From Pteria penguin (lineage: Eukaryota > Mollusca > Bivalvia > Pterioida > Pteriidae): DNA of 64,000 bases. Below the pieces are notes generated by a model, which did no database searches, was not told the origin of the DNA, and worked only from the letters and a program-made list of their open reading frames with translations. Every line of letters begins with the position of its first letter. The first letter of the stretch is position 1. Shown in pieces: positions 1-12,700 of the stretch. The stretch covers positions 32,367,596-32,431,595 of the forward strand of contig CM068582.1 in NCBI GenBank assembly GCA_035048485.1, given 5' to 3'. The translations under genes were made by a program, and so were the position numbers.

Positions 1-430
1 TACTGTGGACAAAAAATGCAACTGTGTTGATTTTCATCTTTTATTGACACATTCCATCTATCAAACATTATAGAAAAGCATTAAAATGTCCCACAATAAT
101 ATAAAACATTGAATTTTTTTTCTTGTGTTGTTACGGGAGATAACTCTTGTGAGCTTAAATTGATGTCTAATATCAAATTCATTGACTTTATACTTATCTT
201 GCACCTTATTGATCAATATTTAGGTTTGATGATATAGGAGACATAGTCATCCATACTGAATTAAAAATCCAGTTATAGACAATGTTACATCCCAGCTATT
301 TAACTGTGACACATTTTCAGGTTTTGGATCATTTCCAGTCGACAATAAACCATTTCATGGAAATTTCAGATAACCATAGAATTTTATTTTTTTAAGATGC
401 CACTCCTAAAATTATAAAACGCCTCTGATA
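1..430. other. AT-rich stretch, no feature seen
   Basis: No exon, repeat motif or conserved ORF recognised here. Confidence 0.4.
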
Positions 431-640
431 TCGACAGTATCACTCCAATATCTTAGGTTTTGTATTTGGTCCCTCTACAACCCAGTACAGGCTTTTACTT
501 GAGAGTTGCACGCTGACTAACAGGGCGGTGGGGACTTTATGACAGACCATGTCCAAACATTTTCAGAGGAGACAGTTCCTGATCCTCGTCCCCTCTGACT
601 GTTAGTCGAACCTCCTATCGATGAAGTATCTGAGCTCAAT
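430..640 (+). repeat. Dispersed repeat with inverted copy at 49680-49870
   Basis: Holds a GC-richer block (around TTAGTCAGCGTGCAAC and ACTAACAGTCAGAGGGGAC read on minus) that recurs in the other orientation at 49680-49870. The phrase GTATTTGGTCCCTCTAC also occurs near 1480, downstream of a Penelope-like coding relic, so the block may be part of that element family. Confidence 0.45.
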
Positions 641-998
641 TACAGACGACAGACAGTTAACTTATGGTGATGTTGCCTTACATATTTTTGATAGCAGCAT
701 ATTATTTTATAACGTCTCATGTGTTTCATGACCTCTCGTCATGAGAAACTTGTTGATCTTTGTTCTCTTTACGGAGAATTATTTATGAATTTTTAAATGT
801 GTGCCTTTGATCGTGCTGGTTTTGCGGCTTGTGGAAAGGTGGACGCCCTTTATCCGGTTAATCACATCAATTGAGTGACGTTTGTTACTTTAAGTGACCG
901 CCTTAAGTCGGCATCGTAACCGCAGCACAACTGAATATTTTTGTAATGTTTTTGCATGTATATTTTACTATTATGTTTTGTGTTGTCCTTGGTGATTT

Positions 999-1540
999 GT
1001 GTCATACAGCTTTGTCAGATGTCTTCTGTTTTTATACAACATTAAGATAAATCTCAGTAGAATTTTTACCAATTTTTACGATAAAGGTGACGATTCTGGA
1101 TTTACTAGTGTACATTTTACTTATTTGAATGGTGATGTCCGTGACATCCCATCATATGGCATCTATATATCTAAGTTGTTTCAATTTGCCGGGGGCTGCA
1201 ATAATGTTTTGGACGTTCATACCAAAAACATTACAAAATACTTTGACACCTTTAAATCAAGGTTACAGATATCACAAACACAGAATTACATTTGGCAAAT
1301 CCTTTAGATAATATTCAGAATTCGGAAATATCACTTTTCCATCTCAATTTCTACGGTTATCTTCTATACAAGCTTTCGAAGGTCAAACGTTCCGACAACT
1401 TTATTTCGTCGAGTTCCAAAATAATTAAGCGCACTCGTCATAGACAACATGACCTGGAGCTCATAAAAAACTATAAGTCTTGTATTTGGGTCCCTCTACA
1501 TATGTGTGAAATTACCAGAAAACCTGATAAAAAATAACTT
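999..1540 (+). pseudogene. Decayed Penelope-like RT C-terminal fragment
   Basis: The frame from about 1085 reads Y-L-N-G-D-V-R-D-I-P-S-Y-G-I-Y-I-S, then shifts frame to G-Y-R-Y-H-K-H-R-I-T-F-G-K. The run G-D-V, S-Y-G-(V/I)-Y-I-S and G-Y-R-(Y/F)-H-K is typical of the end of the reverse transcriptase ORF of abundant molluscan elements; the copy at 15.4-15.8 kb carries the adjoining part. At least one frameshift and several stops show that it is dead. Family assignment is from memory of such ORFs. Confidence 0.5.
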
Positions 1541-2220
1541 CACTTTCCATAAGTGCTTATTGAAAGAAAATGTCCATTGCATTTTCAAAATCGTTAAGCA
1601 AAGGTGAAAGTGTCGTTCTATTAAAAAACCAAACTGAAATTATTAGAAGTTAAATATTCAATGTATAATTATCAATTATCATTTTAAAGTTTTCTTTACT
1701 TAGTATTTATTTTTTTATTTATTTATCCATTTATTTATTTATTTATTTTTTTTTTTTTGCCTTGATCATGTTGGTTGCTCTTGGAGATAATCTGATATAA
1801 GAATACCTGACAATGAGTTTTCTGATTGTAGTCAAAATAGGAAATAAATGATCTGACTTGACAAATTTTGATACCCCTTTCCCTCAGAATCAAATGGTTG
1901 TCTCCTTATAAAACAAATCTAGCGTATCTTTATTGTTGATACTGTACACGAATCATCGCGGTACAGTAGTGTTTGATGATATTAGTATGCATTCTTATAA
2001 CAAACTTCCTCTAACGTCAAAATCCTCAATTCCCCTCTCGAAAAAATATATAGAATCGCTTATGTAGTATTCTTTTTAATTACGTCCCCTTCGATAAATC
2101 TAGATCTGCCAAGGGCCCTTACTGAATTAAAAGGAGATGGGGGAGGGGGAGGCGCTCGGTTGAAAATGCACAAGGAGAAAGGATCCCCCGCCAGAGTGAG
2201 ACTTCCGGGACAAGTCTGAC
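1540..2220. other. AT-rich stretch with an imperfect (ATTT)n run
   Basis: A simple repeat of ATTT type covers about 1706-1759. Nothing else recognisable. Confidence 0.5.
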
Positions 2221-2249
2221 TATGGTAGAGACCTCACTCTATATATTAT

Positions 2250-2400
2250 CACATCAGCTTAGCCCAATCAGTGAGGTGTAGGTTTCTGAACGAGAGCTCC
2301 TCGGGTCCAGTTCCACTAATGTCCTATCGTCGTTATGGGACAGTAGAATCCCACAGTGTAATGCCGTGGTAGACGAGACTCGAGTGTTCAGAAATTCTCT
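2250..2400 (+). repeat. Possible tRNA-headed SINE
   Basis: Contains an A-box-like TTAGCCCAATCAGTGAGG followed about 35 bases later by CTCGGGTCCAGTTCC, resembling a B box. The tail is not defined. Confidence 0.3.
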
Positions 2401-2984
2401 TTTAGAAGTCTAAAGATGCACTTAAGTGAAATAATTTAGGTAAAATATGAAGCACAACAAAATGAATAGTTTTCAATATTCAGTAATTGGTGCATTCTAC
2501 AAGACACTGTTCATAAGTTTATTGCTACAGTGACATAAATATTTGCTTTACGCTTCTAGATAGAAACTTAAGACTAGTTGACGGTTTATGTTTAGTCTGT
2601 GCCATACAGCTTTACATATTAATTCATATACAATATTCAGCTTATATAATTCAGACGTTTGCAGTAAAAGATGAATAACTCTGATGACTTCTATATATGT
2701 TCTATATTTATTAAGACATATACCCAAAAAGAGATGTGCGATCGGTTTGGTTACTGCTGTATATCTTAATTATGTTGTTTGACTGGTTATTGTAATTAGT
2801 GGTATGGATTACGCGAGCTATATTACGATACTTTGCAACGAATATCAAGGATAGTTAGCAACATGTGAAAACAAAACACATTACCACAAAGTAAACAATT
2901 ATTTAAAGTAGTGTGCACAATAAAGTAAACTAAACAAAACTCAGTTTGAAGACTTATAATAGGGAAATGCCTTTAATTGACTAC

Positions 2985-3110
2985 CAACAGGCATCTTAGC
3001 ACATTACTTTTTGCGGCGACGACGATCCGGGTTCGATTCCCAGATTGCGCGACTACGTTTAAAAGGTTGGTTACCTCCTGCTTTCATGTCGCGATAAAAC
3101 TAAAAAAATT
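2985..3110 (+). repeat. tRNA-derived SINE fragment
   Basis: The B box GGTTCGATTCC at 3030-3040 sits in a GC-rich tRNA-like context inside AT-rich DNA. No cloverleaf can be drawn, so a functional tRNA gene is unlikely. Confidence 0.45.
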
Positions 3111-3400
3111 GTTGAAAGTGACTTAGAACTTTAATAGAAATTCACTTAATTTAAACATCATGTGCATTTAATAAACATGTATTATTCAAATGACGAAACA
3201 CTGTTCATCGTTGATAAAACCCTTTATCTGTTAGAATGTCAACAATCTCGTTTCAGTATTCGTTGTCTTTTCAAAATCATGTTCTATGGCTAAGAGAAAA
3301 ATTCCGACTCTCCATTTTTCACAAGGTGGTCAGGTCTCAGCATGTTTATATCAATGTCTTTCTGTGTCTCATTTCCTTCTCAATTCCTCGCTTAATTAGG

Positions 3401-3753
3401 TTAACATTCACTAATTACATTGTTATTTATTGACCTCAAAGTAAGAGAGTTGTAGAAACTGAATGTACCTTCGTCTTCTTCACTCTTTGTCGATTTGATG
3501 GAGTGGGTCTTGCTTGATGGATTTGGAGGTACGTAATCGTCTTCGAGTTCAGCATTTGTGTTGGGTTTATTAGCTGCAGGTGGCGGTATTGGTGGTGTGT
3601 TTGGATATGATGGGAATGATTCATTTACATCAATGTATGTTTGAAGATTTTCATTTACAGCATGGTTATTACTGGAGCTATTTGCATCATTGACATTGTC
3701 AGACTGAGTGTTATTTGTTTGGGATGGTCGGTTAACAATTAAAGACAACATAT
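3401..3753 (-). CDS. Gene 1 exon 6: cytoplasmic tail
   Basis: The exon follows a polypyrimidine tract and TTTCAG and runs to a stop at 3401. It encodes about 116 polar residues, low in hydrophobics. It shares with the gene 3 tail the start M-L-S-L, the stretch P-P-P-A-A-N-K-P, K-S-T-x-S-E-E-D and F-Y-N-S-L-T-L-R-S. Tyrosine motifs visible are YVPP (YxxP) and YNSL (YxxL). It stops where the gene 3 tail continues into a basic KGKGKG segment, so this tail looks shortened. Confidence 0.72.
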
Positions 3754-6700
3754 CTGAAAAAAAAACATAATTAAAATGGAAAGCTTTAAAACTAAATGTT
3801 CAAAACCTTTACTTTTTATGTAAAGTGTATTAATATCTCATTCAAATGAGGATAAAATTGATCTCACTGTTCAGAGAAGTATGGAGTATCATACACACTA
3901 AAGGGAATTTTGTCATGAATATCCGTCACATTAAACGTTCACCGGCGTCTTGCTGTTGTACATTTCATGCAAAAGCAGTCGGCATCTTGCTGTTGTACAT
4001 TTCATGCAAAAGCAGTTATCATTTTTCGCCCAGTTTGCACAAAGAGGTTAATTGTCCAGTTATGCACTGTATTTAAGTAATAGAAAATTCATGTAGACTA
4101 TAAATTTATATTCAAAATTTGCAGTATTGCACAAAGGAAATAAAGTAGTGACGCGTTCCATCATTTCTTGATCTCACGCAGATATCATAGTTATTATTAT
4201 GACACATGCTTTAAATATGTTGGTCTATGATGTTACATAAGAAAAAGAATGTAGATTTTGGGGTTTAATGTGAAACCTCTTACTCTAATGTTACTGTTAA
4301 AATACATCAAATATTGGAATACAACAGACGTACAACATCATCTTCGCGCACTAAACGATGAACAAATATAATGCTAACATAAGCTACGATATAGTACACT
4401 TTAGCGCTCCCGTATAGGAACATGGAGGTCTAAATTGCTTTGAACTGAAATACGCATTTATTAAACATATTATTTATATTAAATTTATTAATTATTAACA
4501 TCAATATCGTGTCTTATCAAAGCAATTTCCTTGACAGCATTTTCTTGCATGGACAATATTTCAATGTTGATATTTTATACACGTAGTTTTAATATGAAAT
4601 TTGGGGCTTTTTCTTCATTGGGTGTGCGGTGCCGCACACACAAATGGTTATATTCTGGATAGGTGAATTTGCCTCTTTTGCGTCCGAAAAATGGCGTAAA
4701 TCTCAATATTTCTGAAGTTATAACCGCACTTTTTATACATGTCTCTTAAATCCATATAGTTGTACTGAGTTTAACAGAATTAATTTTAAAAAAATCAACA
4801 TAGTGTGCCAAATGTAAAATTTCATTGTGAAATTAGTAATAATGGTTATTGATATGGATTACCTCACATAAATGCCGACAGATGTCTTTCATAACTTGCG
4901 ATTAAGTTTTAATAGTGAATATATGGCAATTTATTGTAATTGAAACTTCGCTATTTTATTATGGGGTATGCCTTATTGAAATTGAAATTCCGCTTCAGTT
5001 AGCAGTTAATATACTCTATGTGTCAAGTAATCTTACATTAAGTTTGGAAGATGCTGTTCCGATAATCTAGAAAGGTTGTTATGATATGTCTTTGGGAATA
5101 TTCCAATAATTTCGATTTTTCGGGTGCACGAACTTCGTGGATTGGACAGTAGGAATGGCTTTAACAACAGCTAAGCGCTTAAGAGCTACATCAAATTTGC
5201 CTCTAGGTTTATAAAACGGAGAATTAAAATCATTTGAAAAATATAAGAGAAAAAGGAAAGGAGACATAATTAAATTGCATGAGAACATGCAAAAACCACA
5301 AAAAAGAACAAAACGATGTATTCGATTGAAATGTAGTTGCGATAGTGACTTGGAACGGTCAATCTAAATGAAACTCGTCGCTAAATGTGTGTGCTTAAGG
5401 GTTCTACAACTCAATCTTCCAATTTACCAAAACAGCTGCATAACCAAAGAACACATTAAAAGTCATAGATATTTCGGGGTTCCATATCAGTGTTTACAAA
5501 AACTGACAGGGTATCGGTGAAACAGATATTTCTGACAGTTATTTGCCGATACCCTGTCAGTTTTTGTAAAACACCAGCATGGTAATCCTATTCTAATGCT
5601 TTGATTTGAAAATAAAAGCTTGCACACCTTAGTTTTGAATGATGTTGCCAAGAGGCGTGTGACGTCATAGCAAAAACTGCAGTGAAATGTGGATACCCTT
5701 GTAATTTTTGAAACAATTAATCAGAGTGCATTAGAATTCTCCATATACAGTGCAAGAAGCACTTGACTTCATGACGGTAACATGGTCACATGTAGAAAAC
5801 ACTCTTAAGTTTTTCACATAAAATATCAGAATAATACACCTGTATACATTAAGTGCATGATATAAAACAAATGAAAGATCCCTCATTATTAGCATGCAAT
5901 ATCTTCCAAAACTCAAAGCTAAAGTTTTAACTAGACCCTATGACGGTTTACCAGACTCAAGCAATTATGCTTCATGCTATAAGTTGTATATAGATTTTAT
6001 GATGTCTTATTACATCCTTGAAGATCAGACATTGATTAATCGTATAACAGAATTAATATTAAAGAAAGACTTATTGCATAAATTTTAGTTCTTTGAAAGT
6101 TATATATCATGTTTACTCTGAAGATTATCCTGAAGGTAGCCACTTAGTTCATCGCTGCAACAGAAGACATAAAATTATAACATAAGATGCACATATTATC
6201 CGAAGACATGGTTATATAATGATAGTTTAAGGTATTATAAGCGTTCTAAGGGACGTAATTCTGAAAAGTGTTTAAAACGTTTAGACGTATGGGCGCTTTT
6301 CAAGCATGTTTCAGATCTAGCTCTATGTCGTTTACATAACAACCGTTAACAATGATCTTATGTAAAACATATACGTGTACACACGTTTTTCAAGCATGTT
6401 TTAGATAAAGATCTTGGATATTTGTAAACATAACAGACGGTCATTTTTCCCATATTTGCAGGGTTATCATCAATATTTGTCAAAATGATCAACCCTCCAT
6501 CCACAGGGGAGTGGAAGATAAGTGACACGCCCTTGATCGGAAATGACGCTGACCCAGTTACAGGCATCTAACTGACGTCATTGTGTACTGAATGTGACGT
6601 AAGGCACAGTTTATGGTGGTTGATTATGTAGGGTGAAGTACAACGTCAGTATTTTCAAATGTACATGTATTCTGTAATTTTAAGTGTTTCAAATGATACT

Positions 6701-9700
6701 CATTAAAGTTGTTTGTTTTTGGCGGTGAATAACTCTAGTGATGAGCTGGCTCTTCTGTGAAATGCGCCAAACGTGTTGTTCCGCATGGAAAACCATCTAT
6801 ATGTACATGTACATATGTAATTACGCAGACTCATAGTTCACTGTCAAGTACACAAGATAATTCCCCTTAATATCATAAGAGAGGGTTTCATAAATGAAGT
6901 ACACATACCAAAGGCAGATCTGAAAATTTGAAAACAAAAAGGAGGGGGGGGGGGGTTGCAGTCTCCCGTGACTAATGTTTTGCAGTCTCCGGTCCGGAAA
7001 GGGTTTGCAGCCATAAAAATGGTCGAAAATTACCTTTTTAGAAAAAAAATCCAAACCTTGCAACCCACATTTAAATTTCCCAATGCATACCAAATATGTA
7101 TTTGTCTTTTATAATTCGTAAGTAACGAGCAAAGTCATTATTCTTGTTGGCTTTACTGAAGGGTTTATTTCTGACCGTAACGGAAATTTGGGGGCTCGTC
7201 CAGGATCGAATTCATTTGACATTTGTACTGTGTAAAATTTTGACAGTTTTGCTTTATTAGAAGGCAAAGCCAGCAAAAAAAAAAAAAGAATTCATTATGT
7301 CGTTTAAGGTTGAAGAGTTTTTGAGTTCGTCTGACAAGAAAATTTTTGAGTTTCTTAGAAAAAAATGATTTGTTAGAATTAGGCCACTATTTAGGGCTGT
7401 CTTTTATTTCTCAAATGCAAAAAGATGAAATAAAAAGTTTGGTAGCTAAAAAGTTAGTTGAAGAAAGATATTTTGATACATACGTCTTTTCGGAGAAAAA
7501 GAAAGAAGAAAGTAGTATAGGGGTTACGAAAGTTAGAATTAGAATTTCAATTTAAACTGAGGCAACTAGAATTTAATGAAAGAGAAAAAGATAGAGGTGA
7601 GAGAGAAAGAGAAATAAAAGAGGAGAAAGGGAAAGAGACAGACAAATGGAGTTAGATAAATTATATTAGAACATGAGTTAAAATTGAAAGAAGCATCAGT
7701 TCAAAAATCAGAAATTTTACATGGCCATCCAAAGTCAGAATTTGATGCTACTAAAAATATTGGACTTGTCCCAAAATTTATTGAAAAATCTGTAGAAAAA
7801 ATTTTTCCACAATTTGAGAAAGTTGCTGAAAATTTAAAATGGCCTCGTGAGGTTTGGTGTAAAATTTTACAAAGTGTACTCATTGGTAAGGCCGCTGAAG
7901 TTTATTCAGCACTTGGTGTAGCTGATAGTTCTGATTTTACTAGGGTGAACGATGCCATTTTGAAAGATTATGAATTGGTACCTCAGGCTTAAAGACAAAA
8001 ATTTAGAAAATTACAAGAAATTTGATAATCAGACTTATATAGAATTTGCTAAAGAAAAAGAGGATTTGTTTGAACAATGATTAAGATCAAAGAAATTAAT
8101 TCCAATTTTAAAGATTTGAGAGAATTGATGTTAGTAGAAGAGTTTAGGCAATGTGTACCTCAAGATATGAGAACTCATTTAGATGATAAAGGTATACAAA
8201 CTTTAAATGAAGCAGCCGTATTATCAGATACTTACATAAAAAGATTTTTTTGTCATAATCTCAGTGTAAGTAACAATGAAAAAGGTCCAGGCGTTGAAAG
8301 TAGTCAAAAGAAAGACAGTGCTTAGCCAACTACCCAGCGTAGTTCTAGTAAGAAGTCTGATAGTCCAGTAGGATTAACTCTTACTTGTGCTTATTGTAAG
8401 AAGTCATCTTGTTGGTGATTATTTTAAACTTAAGAGGAAAAATGAGTCTATGGAAAAAAAATTCCCCATGCTTGTGCTGCTGTGAGAGATAATAGGAAAC
8501 CAATTATTTTAGATAGTTGTGAAAAACATTATGTTCAGGGTCCTAAGTCCAGTTCTATTGATTTTATGGAGGATTATAAGCCCTTTTGTCTGAGGGATAG
8601 CGGGTCAAACGATCCCTCACAGCCTGCTCATATTTTACGAGATACTGGTGCTACCCAGACTTTGTTGTTAGAGGGTATTTTTCCTCTGTCTGAGCAGACT
8701 TCTGTCGATAGTTCGTTTTTATTACAGTGTGTGGTGCTAGGCTGCATTAATATTCCCTTTCACAGCGTTTATCTGACATCAGATTTAATCACTTGACCAC
8801 TTATCGTAGGTGTACAGCCTACTCTTCCAGTCCAGGGCGTTTGCATGTTGCTAGGTAACGATTTGGCTGGCGGCAAATTGGTGGCAGATCCCAGTTTTAG
8901 TGAAAAAATTGTGCCAGTTGATCAGAGAAATCCTGAGGACCAGGATTTATACCCGTCCTGTGCTGTAACAAGGGCTATGGCAAAGAAACAGCAGACAGAA
9001 GCTGAAAGTCAATTGTCGACCCCAGATGGATCGGACCTTGCAGCCGACATTGACCTCAGTGATAATTTTTTTTTGTTCAGAGCCATGACAACAAGTTACC
9101 TGTGAACCTAAATGATGGTTCCCTTCATGACAAACCTTTGCAGCTCAACAAAGGTCAAGATACTTTAAGCCATGAACAGTTGCTTGCTGAACAGCATAAG
9201 GATCCAGATATTATCCAGCTAAGTGAGAGGGCTCTTCCACCAGATGAGGCGGACAAGGTTCCATAATGCTTTTACCTGAAAGATGGTATTTTAATGCGGA
9301 AATGGCGACCTCCAGATGAGGAGTGGCGAGTCGTTCACCAGATTGTGGTCCAAGTGGTGGGGATAAAACAATACAAGTCTAGTGCCTACCGTCCTGAATC
9401 TCAGGGGGCTCTTGAACGCTTGCATCAGACCCTTAAAACAATGATCAGAACATTTTGTTTTTCAGTATGAAAAAGACTGGGATGAGGAAGTCTACCAAAT
9501 TATTCTACTATTGAACAAGAATGTTTTGCATTTTTGTCAGCTTTACAACATTTTAATGTTTATCTTAGCATCACTGTATCCCAATCCTTGTATTCACAGA
9601 TCACAATCCTCTAATCTTCATACACACAATGTCAAAGAAAAATCAAAGACTGACAAGGTGGAGTTTCTTGTTAAAAGAATACAATATAATTATAAATCAT

Positions 9701-12700
9701 ATAAAAGGCAAAGACAATGTGATTGCTGATGCTTTGTAAAGAAAGGGTTAGACTCATATTATGTCAGAAAGTAAAGTATATTGCAGCTGTACATATGTTT
9801 ATAATTTTAGTTTTCATTGAGATTCAAACTTTTTTAAGGAGGGAGGTGTTGTGAGGGTCATATATTTTTTGTTTCTTTATATTATTGAATGTTCTATTAA
9901 GAACTGGAAAGTTCTGTAATTGTATGATATATAAATTGTTTACTTCCATAATGATTTGTGAATGTTCTTGCAAGTTCTTTTGAATCTAGATGTTTTTTAT
10001 TTTGGAAATCACTTGAACATAGTAGAAACTGGAAAAATCGAGAAAATATGAAATTGTATATAAGGCATGAACTCTGGCATTTCGGTATCACTGCATTACA
10101 TTACCTTTCTGCGTATATACTGGGGACTGATTGTGTTTACGGACTGCTTGAATTGGATTTATCGAACTGTGAAATTATACACTGAACACTCTATTCATAT
10201 TACAAACAGTGGATGTAATACGGACTTTAGTGTTCCGGAATTCCTACTTACGTACATCTTTTTGGACTTTGTAGTTGGAAGAATACGTTGTAATTTTGTT
10301 ATTTTTGTTAATTTGTAAATAAATAGTTAACTCTTAAAGTCTTTGTGATTTTTGTTGGCGTTACTAAAGGGTTTATTTCTGACAGTAACAATTGTCCAAT
10401 GCACACCAAATATCTCTTTGTCTTTTATAATTCGTAAGTATTGAGCAAAGTTATGATTATTTTGACATTTAGGTCAAGGTCACAACGTAATTGACTTTGG
10501 TGTCATTTGAAAGGATTTCATTAGTGGGTACACATCTCAGATTTAAGTCTCCGTTTCTTATGTTTCACAAAACGTGGGCAAAATTAAGTTTAACCAATTC
10601 TAGCATATGGTTCAAGGTCAAAGTATATGGTATGACTTCAAAGTCATTTGTTTAAAGGGCTTTATGGTTAAAGTAAACATGTCATATATGATGTATTTTA
10701 CTTTGTATATTCTACTTTTGTCATTTTTTGTGTGCAAGTCCTTGGTGATTTTTTGTCATACAGCTTTGTCAGATGTCTTCAGTTTTCTCTTTTACAATTC
10801 AGAAGGTATGGACAAGGTCGATGTTGCAGACTGATACTTGAAACACAGATAAGGCAAAAGTAATATACATGGATCCCTAATACTACATATTTTGATCCGG
10901 GGGCATACAAAGGAAATACCGTATGTATATTGTTGTATTGTTTAGACATTCAATATTTTCTTAAAAAATTAATGTTTTAGGAAGTTGTTTATGAAGTAAT
11001 CATTATACATATTACATACGGATATTTGAGCATGTTGAGAGAAGGAAGGGGGGTTAATTTAACTTTGAATAACTTTCTTTGAACTGATATAAAAGAAAGC
11101 TGTTATTTAAAAAAAAAATTTCACATTTTTTCCAACAAATTAAACGATAGAATATTTTTACAGACGGATAGAAATATTCTTTTGAAGGACTTAGTAATTG
11201 GTTATTTTTGCCACATTAATCAGGGAATAAGTTTATTTTTCAAGGACTAAGCAAAGAATAGATATGATGATGCCTTTTAATTATTGCATATATCCTTCAA
11301 AAGCATTGAGAGTTTTTTTATAAACTGATCTAACTCTTAGTTATCAGTTTTCATCGACAGGTTTTTAATTGACACGTAGATTTATTTAACTCCAAGTCCT
11401 GACGGGAGGTTTAGTTTTAGATTCGATAGTGAATTTTGTATGCGGACATTTAGTCTTTCCACTGTTTTGGTTTGGAGCAACAGGAGAAGATCAAAAGATG
11501 TTAAGATAGGCATATGGAACAGTATATTTCTTCAGTTACATCTATGTCCCCAAGTTACGCTTGCAATATAGGTTATAATTTGCAGATGTGATATCATTTT
11601 AAATTTTAACTGTCAACAGATTTTACCTCATCAAAAGCCATTTTTACCCTTTTCTGTCTCATTCCTTATTTGGAAATATTAGATATTTAACACAAAATCA
11701 AAATTATTCCTATATCATCAACCACAAATGATAAACTGCATCTTTTGTTGTACGTTTAAGGGAAAAGGTTTAAATATCTAACCGTACATTTCTATTTTTA
11801 CGCATAAACAGATCGAATCACTCCATAATATATCAACGTGAACAAGGAAATGAGTTACATAATTCAAAACCAATATAGATATTATAAAACTACATGTATA
11901 TAAAATCTTGAAAATGTACAAAATGAAACAATTGATCTGTACATGTGTTCGATGGCGAAGGGAAATGAGCGTGTATTGAAATAGGTATAAGATCTTATAT
12001 ACATGTTTCATTTCAGCGCATAATATCGGTTACCTGTATGTATAAACTAGTTTACTAGCAATTGATTGATTTGAAACGATTGTGTGCATATTGAAAATGA
12101 TAAGGAGTAACAGAAATTATAAAAATACCAAGCATACATAATAAAACAAGCAAGAACATAACCATTATTCAAATTTTCTTTAATTTGAAATAAGGAGGTG
12201 ACAGTATATTACATTTAAGTATTTTTGTAATAACGTACCTGTTGCGTAAAGCACAAGCAATGCAGCTGACCACTGCCATGACCACTGTGAATCCCGTTGA
12301 TACAAGGCTTATTGTATACCATGTTGCTATGTCCATGGACCATATTTTGTCATTATCTACCAAAGACACTGATCTAGTGCTAGTTTTGTTATAAACAGAA
12401 TAATATCTAAATGTATCTTTTTAAAAGTAGCTACATTTTGTCCTCCTTAACTATGAAAACTGATTAAGTGTTCATTCAATGACAATTTTTAAGAAGCGGG
12501 GGGGGGGGGGGGGGGGGTGTAACAGGTAGTCACACAAACACAAATTACAGATTTATCAAATATGAAAATGTCTACAATACTAGGTGGCTACTCAGTCTTA
12601 GACACATTACGAGCTGTCATTTTTGTTAAACATGTACTTACCTTTACTTTCTACGGTCGTCCTTGTTTTGCCCAAAGAAATACACCCAATCAAGTGATGG

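Larger units (their letters stand above)
7143..10390 (+). mobile_element. Gmr1-like Ty3/gypsy LTR retrotransposon, internally deleted
   Basis: In order on plus: a 40-bp remnant of the 5' LTR, a tRNA-Pro-type primer site, gag with a coiled-coil and CCHC-like remnant, an aspartic protease (DTGA), a linker, the start of integrase, a deletion, the end of integrase (G-A-L-E-R), a second deletion, the end of RNase H, a purine tract and a 544-bp 3' LTR. Integrase sequence precedes RNase H, which is the Gmr1 order and not the usual gypsy order. Many stops and frameshifts show that it is inactive. It sits in gene 1 intron 4, antisense to the gene. Confidence 0.78.
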
